This document shows, piece after piece, positions 1-7,534 of a DNA stretch of 9,723 bases. A program made the position numbers and the translations under genes. The DNA comes from Verrucomicrobiota bacterium (GTDB lineage Bacteria; Verrucomicrobiota; Verrucomicrobiia; Chthoniobacterales; UBA10450). A model generated the notes under the pieces. The model was not told the origin of the DNA. It ran no database searches and saw only the letters and a list, made by a program, of their open reading frames with translations. The stretch spans positions 1 to 9,723 of the forward strand of contig QHON01000057.1 in NCBI GenBank assembly GCA_003218815.1. Reading direction: 5' to 3'. Position 1 is the first letter of the stretch; every line of letters starts with the position of its first letter.

Positions 1-611
1 TCTTGTTGCAGGAAGAACTCCTTGCCCAAAAACGGGAGGATCGCTCGTTGGAAGATGAATTGCTTTTGCTCGAGCATGAGCCGGTATACACAATTGGCCG
101 AACACCGGATAAATCGAGCTTGCTTGGCTCAGCCCATCTGCCACATCCACTTTTTGCGATCAATCGTGGCGGCCAGGCCACTTATCACGGACCCGGTCAA
201 TTAATGGGTTATCCGATCATCGATCTTCGCCGGTGCGGGCAGGATTTACATCGATATCTGCGTTGGCTCGAGCTCTTGCTCATTGAACTTCTTGCCAATT
301 ATGGAATTACCGCGTGGCAACGCGAAGCGCTAACGGGCGTTTGGATCGACCATCGCAAGATTGCTTCCATTGGAGTCGGCGTGCGTCATTGGGTCACGAT
401 GCACGGGTTCGCATTAAATGTGTGCGGCGATCTTTCGCCTTTCAATTACATCATTCCTTGCGGCATTAATAACGTTTCAATGACATCGATGGAAAAAGAA
501 ACAGGCAAAGCATTTTCGGTTGTGGATGTTGCCAGGATCTTTGAGAAACTGGCGTTGGATCGCATTATCCATTTGCGTATCGCCCAAGAAGCGCAACCTG
601 TGAACGTTTAG
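1..611 (+). CDS. lipB: Octanoyltransferase LipB, 5' end cut off by the window edge
   Basis: LipB moves the octanoyl group from octanoyl-ACP to the lipoyl-domain lysine of target proteins in the cytosol, the first step of de novo lipoate synthesis. About 202 residues are visible, counting from the codon at 3. The family signatures are clear: EHEPVYTIGR (residues 24-33), RGGQATYHGPGQ (55-66), the probable catalytic lysine K119 in the segment RKIASIGVGVRHW, HGFALN (134-139), and the probable catalytic cysteine C153 in IPCGI. The frame is open to the left edge, and the usual N-terminal stretch before the QEEL segment is missing. The true start therefore probably lies upstream of the window, and the TTG at 3 is not a convincing start. 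The stop TAG at 609-611 is followed after 14 bp by the next gene, which suggests a shared transcript. Identification is firm; only the start is unknown. Confidence 0.95.
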   Translation, partial: LLQEELLAQKREDRSLEDELLLLEHEPVYTIGRTPDKSSLLGSAHLPHPLFAINRGGQATYHGPGQLMGYPIIDLRRCGQDLHRYLRWLELLLIELLANYGITAWQREALTGVWIDHRKIASIGVGVRHWVTMHGFALNVCGDLSPFNYIIPCGINNVSMTSMEKETGKAFSVVDVARIFEKLALDRIIHLRIAQEAQPVNV

Positions 612-625
612 CAAAGGACTAAGAA

Positions 626-1444
626 ATGATTCCGCTCGAAGACAACGTCAGCGACATCATCGGCAAAGCGCAACACGGTCTGCGCATCTCCGATACCGAG
701 CTGGCGGAAAAGGCGCGCGTCAGCTCGCAAAAAATTCGCAAGCTGCGGGATGGCGAGTTCGATGAGCTGGCGCTTTTGCGCGTTGCGCCCGTCCTGGGCC
801 TTGCCGGGCGAGCACTCTGCGAACTCGCCAGGAATGAATGGCATCCGAAAAAAATTGATGGGCAAGAGGGCGTCGCCCAGTTCAACACCCAATATCACGG
901 CATGGCGGTCAATGCCTATCTCGTTTGGGACCCGACGACTCGTGCAGCGGCGGCTTTTGATACCGGCGCAGATTGTAGTGAAATGGTTCGCGTTGCGAAA
1001 AGGGAGAAACTGAATTTGAAACTAATTTTACTTACCCATGCGCACTCCGATCATGTCGCGGACCTGCCGCGTCTGCGCGAGGAAACCGGCGCAGAAGTTT
1101 TTACTCCGGCGCGCGAATCAGTTCCGGGTGCAGAAACGATCGAAGAAGGAAAACGTTTTCGCCTTGGCAACCTCGAGATCGACACACGGCTAACCTGGGG
1201 CCACTCCCCGGGCGGCATGACTTACGTTGTGAACGGTCGCGCGCGCCCGATCGCAATCGTCGGCGATTCGCTTTTTGCCGGCTCGATGGGTGGTGGAAAC
1301 GTTTCCTATGATGACGCATTACGAAATAATCTCGAGAAAATCCTGACGCTGCCGGATGAGACGATCATTTGTCCGGGTCACGGGCCGATGACGACGGTTG
1401 GAGAAGAGAAAGAGCACAATCCATTTTTTGCCGGACAGGTCTAA
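626..1444 (+). CDS. Metallo-beta-lactamase-fold hydrolase with N-terminal HTH-like segment
   Basis: This is a 272-residue protein of the MBL-fold hydrolase superfamily, closest in style to glyoxalase-II-like enzymes. The metal ligands are visible in order: THAHSDH (HxHxDH, residues 138-143), H193 in WGHSPGG, D214 in IVGDSLF and H252 in CPGHGP. A two-zinc or iron-zinc site is therefore expected. The substrate cannot be read from the sequence; thioesters such as S-lactoyl-glutathione are one family option. Residues 1 to about 80 are not part of the standard fold. Residues 17-60 (ISDTELAEKARVSSQKIRKL and onward) resemble an XRE-type helix-turn-helix. The start ATG at 626 has a good Shine-Dalgarno (AAAGGA, 613-618) and lies 14 bp after lipB. 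The stop TAA is 7 bp before the start of the following dehydrogenase, so translational coupling is plausible. Confidence in the fold is high and in the substrate low. Confidence 0.9.
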   Translation: MIPLEDNVSDIIGKAQHGLRISDTELAEKARVSSQKIRKLRDGEFDELALLRVAPVLGLAGRALCELARNEWHPKKIDGQEGVAQFNTQYHGMAVNAYLVWDPTTRAAAAFDTGADCSEMVRVAKREKLNLKLILLTHAHSDHVADLPRLREETGAEVFTPARESVPGAETIEEGKRFRLGNLEIDTRLTWGHSPGGMTYVVNGRARPIAIVGDSLFAGSMGGGNVSYDDALRNNLEKILTLPDETIICPGHGPMTTVGEEKEHNPFFAGQV

Positions 1445-1451
1445 GATCGAG

Positions 1452-2314
1452 ATGAACATTGGTTTCGTTGGCGTGGGTCGCATGGGTGGGAACATGGCGC
1501 GTCGGTTAAAGGATCGAAAATTTCATATCACAGCTGTTTACGACATAAACCGTGCGAGAGCGACGTCTATTGCGGCCGAACTTGGCTGCGCAGCGGGCCA
1601 GGATTTATCGGAAGTTACAGCGGAATCCGACGTGATTTTTACGGTCGTGACCGATGACAACGCGGTGCGGCAAATTTTCGCCGCAACTGGCGACAAAACT
1701 GCGAGACAATTTCGCCGCGGGTGGAGATCGATCTTGAAAAGCTGGCGGAAGAGGCCGGGGCGCAAACGCTTGAAGCGTGCATGGCTTCGAGCATCACCCA
1801 GGCGCGCGAGGGCAAGCTTTATCTGATGTGTGGCGGGAAAGAAGAAGCTTTCCGAAAAGCTGAGCCGATATTGAAGGAGCTTGGATCCACGATTCGCTTC
1901 ATTGGGAAAGCGGGCCAAGCGGCCAAAGTGAAAGCGTTGGTCAACATGGTGATGAACATCAACACCGCCGGTTTGGCTGAAGGGCTCGCGCTCGGCGCGG
2001 CGCTAGGACTCGATTTGGAAATGTTGAGACAGGTTTTTTCGCAAACCGGCGCGGCCTCACGCGTGCTCGAGACCGACGGCGAAGACATGCAAAATCGCGA
2101 GCACAGTTGCTTTTTCTCTGCCGCGCACGCGGCCAAAGACAGCGGCATTGCGGTCGATCTGGCGCGCAACATCGGTCTCGATCTACCGCTCGCGCAGGCG
2201 ACGAAGGAACAGTACGACCGAATGGTGAAAGAAGGACTGGGCGAACTCGACAAGTCAGGCATTGCCGAGCTGACGTTCAAAGATCGCCATAAACATTCCG
2301 GCGACCACATGTGA
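1452..2314 (+). pseudogene. 3-hydroxyisobutyrate dehydrogenase-like NAD(P) oxidoreductase, frame-disrupted
   Basis: The family reduces or oxidises small beta-hydroxyacids with NAD(P). The first frame starts at ATG 1452 with MNIGFVGVGRMGG, a GxGxxG dinucleotide-binding motif, and runs through SDVIFTVVTDDNAVRQIF to about 1697. The protein then continues in another frame as NCETISPRVEIDLEKL (from about 1697) and EACMASSITQAREG. It goes on through a lysine-bearing segment (KVKALVN), the helical C-terminal domain, and the stop TGA at 2312-2314. Compared with family members, roughly 7-9 residues between the VRQIF and NCETISP segments are missing, and the net loss is 3k+1 bases. This looks like a small deletion rather than a simple homopolymer slip. 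Read as is, the first frame ends at 1826 after about 40 unrelated residues, and the second could start only at GTG 1721 without a Rossmann domain. An assembly error is the main alternative. The spacing suggests co-transcription with lipB and the MBL gene. Confidence 0.8.
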
Positions 2315-2409
2315 CGTGGCCGAGCGCCTGCGGCGTGTAAAAATAGAGCGCGGGAGGGTTGCCATACGACCGACAATTGCAATACTCATCTTGCCGAGGG
2401 ACTCGCCGA
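2315..2409. other. Short intergenic gap between convergent genes
   Basis: These 95 bp separate the stop of the dehydrogenase-like gene from the stop of cyclase gene A on the opposite strand. I see no gene and no convincing rho-independent terminator. The only small inverted repeat, CGCC-TGC-GGCG near 2325-2337, has a 4-bp stem and no T-tract. Confidence 0.6.
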
Positions 2410-4872
2410 TCACTTTGGTGCAAGTGAGGCAACAATTTTTTCGAAGCGCGGATCATTCCGGAGCGGATCGAACATGGGATCGAGCCGGAGCAGCGCAGGA
2501 GTGAGCGGTATATTTTCAGCCAGCGCGCCTTCGCCCGGCACCGAGAGTAGTTTCTGTAAAGCGACGATAGCGCGGTCGGGCTCGCCCATTCGCGCCGCGA
2601 CCCTGGCGAGGACCTCGATCGGAGCGGCACCAGACACGGCGTCTCTCTCGATTGGATTCGCGGCCATGGCCCGTTCGGTCAATGTCAACGTGGCGACTTT
2701 GTCACCGAGACCCATATTGGTCAGCGCAAGATGTTCAACCAGCCTACGATTTTCCGTCTGTTCTTTCAGGAAAGATTCCAGTTCGCTGCGCGTCTGTCGC
2801 CAACTTTCCTGGGCGCCAGCATGATCACCTGCGACCTCTTGCGCCCAGCCTAAATAAAAGCGCAGTTCGCCGTTGAAGTAACCCAAGGCCGGGTCAGGCT
2901 TGGCCAATATTTCTTTTAGCCGAGAAACGATTTCCGCAGGGCGGCGCTCCAGGATCGCCTGATAAACTTGTGTTTCCAAAGCCTGGGCGAGGCCCGCCGC
3001 CGGGCGGAGCGGAGCGAGAAGCGCCGAAGCACGCGGCAGGTCGCCCTCGGCTTGTGCGATAGCCGCCTTGGTCGAGAGTGTATCCGCGTCATCCGGTATG
3101 ATATCGAGAACCTGATCAAGCTTTCGCACCGCCTCGGGGAAACGACGAAGCATTGTGTAGGAAAGCGCGTGCTGGGCGAGGAGCGAAACGTTGCGCGGGT
3201 CGAGCCGCTCGGCTTCGTTAAAGTAGGCCTCGCTCCGGTCCCACTCGCCTCGCCTCCGCGCGACATAGGCCAGCGACTGAGGAATCCGGCTATTATTCGG
3301 CAAGAACTGACGTGCTTGTTCGAAATAACGCACCGCGGTGTCGTAATCCTTTAGGCAGGCGTAGTGGTAGAAGGCCTTGGCATGCAGCGCTTCGCTCAGA
3401 TTAGGCTGAAGAGTGAGAGCAGTCTCGGCTGCCTGCCGTGTTTCTTCACGCAGCGCGACCGTTGGTTGAAGATTCACTGAGATGTAGCCGCGCGCATCCA
3501 CCAATGACAGTAGCGCCCACGCAAGGGCGAACTTCGGGTCCAACCGCACCGCTTCTCTGAGATATTTCTGTGCGGCAAGGTAGTAGGCAGGCGTGTTGGT
3601 GCCTGTTTTCAGGGTATAAGCTAGACCGCGCAAATATGCGTCGTACGCCTCGACATTGTCTGTCGGTTTGGCGGCAATGACTTGCTCTTCCTGACCGCTA
3701 AGTTTCGCCCGCAACTGGTCGGCAATGGCTTTGGCGACTTCACTCTCAACCGAGAAGATGTCGGTTAGTTTGCGATCAAACGTATCAGCCCACAGATGGG
3801 ATTCATTGGCTGCTTTGACTAACCGCACGTTCACGCGCACGGCGTCGCCGCGCTTCTGCACGCTTCCTTCCAGGATGTGGGCGACGCCAAGCTGCTTTGC
3901 GATCTCGGGCAGGTTTTCAGGCGCGCTTTTGTAATGCTGCGTCGATGTACGCGAGATGACCTTCAGGTCGGCGACCTTCGATAAGCGCGCAAGAATCTCA
4001 TCCTGGACGCCGTCGGCAAAGTAAGCGTTGGCTTTTTCTTCGCTCCGGTTTTCGAATGGAAGAACGGCGATGCTCTTTTCGGGAACTAGAACCGTGGCCT
4101 TACTAGCTGTCTCCTCGGAAAGACGCGATGTGGTCGGCGGCGATGATGCTCGATTGAAGAAGACCAAGGAACTGGCTATAAGAGCGACGGCCGACACAAC
4201 TAAAGCAACTACAAGCAGAGGCTTTGGCCATCGGGGCGGACTGACTCGACGAACCAAGGCAGGTTTGTGTTTCCATCTTGGCGTGAGCTTTTCAGGAACC
4301 TGTGGATTGCCGAGACCATCTTTGTAGAGATTAAACAGGTGCAGGCGCAATCCATGCTTTACCTCGCACTCGCCCAGATCGTGCAAATACGGCTGCCAGT
4401 GCCGATAATCGGCCAAATCTTCCGCCACATGCCCGGACAAAAGAATATGCCCGCCATCGCCGCAATCCAGCACCCGTTGGGCCACATTGATTCCTGACCC
4501 GGTCATGTTCGTTTGCTCGTTAACATCCCTGACTGGAGCGACGGGGCCGCTATGAATTCCCATACGCAACTGGATCCTCGGATGATCCTGCAACGCTCTG
4601 CTAATCTCGAGCGCGCATCGCACTGGTTCTTCCGGGCTACGGAAGAACAGAAGCGCCATCCCGTCTCCAGTGGGTACTCGGATCAGTTTGCCGATTGCTT
4701 CTGCCGCACGAAAAGACTGCGTCCCGTGCACGATTTGATTCAACTCTTGCAGTAACTCAATCTGCTCATTGACGAGCAACGTCGAATAGCCCACAACGTC
4801 GATTAACAGCAGATGCGCGATCTCGAGCGGGAGATCCGGCTTAGTCTCCGCAGACGTGTCTTGGGCGTTCAC
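2410..4872 (-). CDS. Cyclase-like/TM/FlgO-TolB-N-like/TPR protein, copy A
   Basis: This is an 820-residue protein. Residues 18-185 form a class III nucleotidyl-cyclase homology domain. It has metal aspartates D25 (LLLIDVVGYS) and D70 (PTGDGMALLF), and the transition-state pair N129/R133 (GINVAQR). The usual purine-selecting Lys and Asp positions appear to be V66 and N122. A single transmembrane helix covers about 218-239, giving a predicted cytosolic N-terminus and extracytoplasmic remainder. Residues 267-391 (SIAVLPFENRSEEKANAYFA onward) form a FlgO/TolB-N-like domain, followed by TPR-like helical repeats over about 430-780. The tail DPRFEKIVASLAPK is shared with the two neighbours. The start is GTG at 4872: an in-frame TAA lies two codons upstream and the MNAQD start matches copy B. 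The only Shine-Dalgarno-like bases (AAGGGG) abut the start codon, which is unusual. Catalysis is unproven, and the protein could be a degenerate nucleotide sensor. Confidence 0.9.
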   Translation of the reverse strand: MNAQDTSAETKPDLPLEIAHLLLIDVVGYSTLLVNEQIELLQELNQIVHGTQSFRAAEAIGKLIRVPTGDGMALLFFRSPEEPVRCALEISRALQDHPRIQLRMGIHSGPVAPVRDVNEQTNMTGSGINVAQRVLDCGDGGHILLSGHVAEDLADYRHWQPYLHDLGECEVKHGLRLHLFNLYKDGLGNPQVPEKLTPRWKHKPALVRRVSPPRWPKPLLVVALVVSAVALIASSLVFFNRASSPPTTSRLSEETASKATVLVPEKSIAVLPFENRSEEKANAYFADGVQDEILARLSKVADLKVISRTSTQHYKSAPENLPEIAKQLGVAHILEGSVQKRGDAVRVNVRLVKAANESHLWADTFDRKLTDIFSVESEVAKAIADQLRAKLSGQEEQVIAAKPTDNVEAYDAYLRGLAYTLKTGTNTPAYYLAAQKYLREAVRLDPKFALAWALLSLVDARGYISVNLQPTVALREETRQAAETALTLQPNLSEALHAKAFYHYACLKDYDTAVRYFEQARQFLPNNSRIPQSLAYVARRRGEWDRSEAYFNEAERLDPRNVSLLAQHALSYTMLRRFPEAVRKLDQVLDIIPDDADTLSTKAAIAQAEGDLPRASALLAPLRPAAGLAQALETQVYQAILERRPAEIVSRLKEILAKPDPALGYFNGELRFYLGWAQEVAGDHAGAQESWRQTRSELESFLKEQTENRRLVEHLALTNMGLGDKVATLTLTERAMAANPIERDAVSGAAPIEVLARVAARMGEPDRAIVALQKLLSVPGEGALAENIPLTPALLRLDPMFDPLRNDPRFEKIVASLAPK

Positions 4873-4940
4873 CCCTTAGCAACCGTAACAATACCATTAC
4901 TCTGGCCGCAGGCAATAACCGTGGTGCAACTCCCAACGGA
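4873..4940 (-). promoter_or_regulatory. Conserved leader upstream of copy A
   Basis: This stretch aligns with the leader of copy B at 7373-7438. On the minus strand both contain AGTTGCACCACGGTTATTG, then CGGCCA, then GTATTGTTA about 20-25 bases before the GTG. Spacing to the start differs by only one base. It begins 7 bp after the stop of copy B, so the duplicated unit appears to be leader plus coding region. It may hold a promoter, but I cannot assign sigma-70 -35/-10 boxes with proper spacing. Confidence 0.5.
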
Positions 4941-4947
4941 CGCCACC

Positions 4948-7372
4948 CTACTTCGGTGCGAGCGAGGCGACAATCTTTTCAAAGCGCGAATCGCCGCGCA
5001 GAGGATCCCAATAAGGGTGAAGTTTGAGAAGGCCATAGCTGAGGGTGTTCGGAACGCGCTCCACTGCCGCGATCTGTTCGATGGCGCGATCTTTTTCACC
5101 AGTCCAGGCGTAGATTTGCGCCAGGTTAATGGCTAGGTCCGCGCCGTCGATAGCGTCTTTAGAGATCGGCAGCAATTCACAGCCGCGACGTCCCTCTCGA
5201 AGTGCCTCTTCTTTCCGCTCGAGGCCGGCGTCGATCATGCCCAACAGGCTGAAGCCGGCCGCGAAGTCGGGTTGCTCTTCCACAGTCTTTTCCACTTCTC
5301 TGCGCGCGGCAGTAAAGGCGGTTCGCGCTTTGGCTGAATCACCCTGGCAACGAGCAACGGCGCCTTGCCAATATGCATAGGGATAGTTGACTCCATTATT
5401 TACGACGCCCTCGCGCGGATAGTTTGTCAGCGTCCGGGTTGCGGCGGCCGCAGTCCGTTCGCACAGGGCATAGCGAGGGAGATCTACATCGGACGCGACG
5501 CTGCGATTTTCAGCCAGCAAAGTGGCTAGCGTGGCCTGAAAAGGTTTGATGTCCGCTCGCCAATCCAGCGCAATCAGCGCCCGAAGTATGCGAGTTGCGG
5601 GATCGGCCGGCACGATCGTCAGTGCTCGATCGTAGGTTCGGGCTTCGTCGGCGTAGCGACGCTGCGACTGGTAAGTCAAAGCGAGTTGCTGGAGAATGAA
5701 GAAGTTGCGCGGGTCCAGCTCAAGGGCTCGCTCCAGGTTGCGCGTTGCTTCTTCCCAATGGCCTTCGCGACGATCAATGAAGCCCGTTAATCGGAATACG
5801 TCGGCGTTGTTGGGCAACGTGCGCTGGGCGATAGCCAGCTCGCTGCGAGCCCGCCCGTAGTCGCGGAAGCCGTGGTAATAATAATTGGCCAGAGCGAGGT
5901 GGGCTTCGCCTGCATCCTCCTGGAGGCGAAGCGCTGCTTGCACGGTCGCGTAAGCCAGATCGAGACGGGCCGGGGTGTGGTCGTGGCCCCTAAAGTAGGC
6001 AACGCCATGTACTCTGGACAGCAGACACCAAGCCTGTAAGAAGTGCGGATCACGAGTGACAGCTTCCTCGAGCAGGTGGGCGGCTTGGGGCAGCTTTTCC
6101 CTGGCGTGGATTGGATCAGAGGTGTCGGCGAAGAGTTCCTGGGCACGCAAATACCGGTCGTACGCGACAAGATCTGTTGTCGGCGCTTTTTCGATCGCCG
6201 CCTTCTCAGTAGGGGAAATTTTGGCTTGAAGCTGCGCGACTATCTTCCCGGCCAACTCGCCTTCGATTGCAAATACATCCACGACATCGCGATCGTACCT
6301 TTCCGCCCAAAGGTGGCTGTCCGTCCGCGCATCGATCAACTGAGCGTTGACACGCACTCGACCACCTGCACGCTGCACGCTGCCTTCCAGTACATGTGCG
6401 ACGCCTAAGTCTGTGGCGATCTCGCGTAGGTTTCGCTTGGTGCCGGTTTTGTACTGCATCACCGATGTGCGGCTAATCACTTTCAGGTCGGCAACTCTGG
6501 AAAGACCAGTCAGGATTTCATCCTGTACGCCATCTGTGAAGTAAGCGTTCTCTTTCTCATCGCTTAAATTCTCGAATGGAAGAACGGCGATGCTCTTCTC
6601 GGGAATAGCAGCCAGGGCGCTGGTAGTTGCTGCCTCGGGAGCAGGCACTCTAGTCCTCAGCGGTGAGGCTCGATGGAAAAGGATTAAAGAACTGATAACC
6701 AGGGCGACAGCGGACACAAGTAAAGTCACTACAAGCACGCTCTTGGGCCAACGAGGAGACGTAATTGGACGAACTGGCGAGACCTGCTTCGATCTTTTTC
6801 CTCGCTTGAGCCTTTCAGGGACTTGGGAATTGCCAAGATTATCTTTGTAGAGGTTAAAGAGGTGTAGGCGCAGGCTGTGCTTCACCTCACACTCGCCCAG
6901 ATCGTGCAAATACGGCTGCCAGTGCCGATACTCGGCCAAATCCTCCGCCACGTGCCCGGACAAAAGAATATGCCCGGCATCGCCGCAATCCAGCACCCGT
7001 TGCGCGACATTTATTCCCGATCCTGCAAAGTTTGTTTTGTCGTTAACATCGGTAACTCGGTTGACTGGGCCGCTGTGAACTCCCATCCGCACCTGAATAC
7101 GCGGATGATCTTGCAAAGTTTTGCTAATCTCGAGCGCACATCGCACTGGTTCCTCCGGGCTACGGAAGAAAAGGAGCGCCATCCCATCGCCAGTCGACAC
7201 TCGATTGAATTTGCCGCTTGCCTCCGCAGCGCATTTGATTGAGTTCCTGCAACAATTCAATCTCTTCATTGACCAGTAATTTCGAATAGCCCACCACATC
7301 GATTAACAAAAGGTGCGCGATCTCGAGCTGGAGATCCGGCTTGGAATCAGCGGGTGTGTCTTGCGCGTTCAC
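4948..7372 (-). pseudogene. Cyclase-like/TM/FlgO-TolB-N-like/TPR protein, copy B, frameshifted
   Basis: This paralogue has the same layout as copy A, and the undamaged product would be about 815 residues. It begins with GTG at 7372 (VNAQDTPADSKPD), matching copy A. It reads through the first metal motif LLLIDVVGYS to LLQELNQ (codon 46), then loses frame at about 7231-7235. Copy A has 27 nt between LNQ and AAEA; here there are 4, a net loss of 23 nt. From AAEASGKFNRVSTGDGMALL the protein continues in another frame to the stop at 4948. That part includes GINVAQR, a TM helix (SVLVVTLLVSAVALVISSLI), the SIAVLPFENLSDEKENAYFT domain, TPRs and the KIVASLAPK tail. Everything after the shift is open, so decay is recent or the sequence is wrong at this point. 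An internal start could yield a product lacking the first metal aspartate. An upstream ATG at 7414 is in frame but falls inside the conserved leader. Confidence 0.82.
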
Positions 7373-7438
7373 CCTTTGGGAGCCTAACAATACTGGCACA
7401 TTGGCCGAAGACAATAACCGTGGTGCAACTCCAACGGA
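7373..7438 (-). promoter_or_regulatory. Conserved leader upstream of copy B
   Basis: This is the counterpart of the element at 4873-4940, with one base less in the TCCGTTGG(G)AG part. The bases AAAGG abut the GTG start, as in copy A. The match across non-coding DNA means either that the leader was duplicated with the gene or that it is kept by selection. No clear promoter boxes can be assigned. Confidence 0.5.
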
Positions 7439-7534
7439 GGCCGCGGTGAAAATGTGTCAATCCTGCTTGGAGAACGCTTTTGGCTCGTGGGCTATGCGGG
7501 CGATTGCCTTACTCCCGGTCGGAGACGTTGCCGC
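7439..7534. other. Extra spacer between copies C and B
   Basis: This 96-bp non-coding stretch between the stop of copy C and the leader of copy B has no counterpart in the B-A gap. On the minus strand it contains a lone TTGACA-like hexamer (about 7455-7460) without a matching -10 box, and a weak CTCC-GACCG-GGAG stem near the C stop with no T-run. I see no gene in it. Confidence 0.4.

Noticed and set aside
1398..1451. Start of the dehydrogenase-like gene at 1398
   Set aside because: It would overlap the MBL gene by 47 bp and add an unrelated N-terminus. The Rossmann fold begins right at ATG 1452.
2325..2337. Hairpin terminator between the convergent genes
   Set aside because: The stem is only 4 bp and no T-tract follows on either strand.
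7373..7414. ATG at 7414 as the start of copy B
   Set aside because: The extra 14 residues lie in the leader conserved with copy A. In copy A an in-frame TAA blocks any upstream start, so GTG 7372 is the homologous start.
7439..7534. Sigma-70 promoter at the TTGACA-like hexamer upstream of copy B
   Set aside because: No acceptable -10 box lies 16-18 bp downstream.
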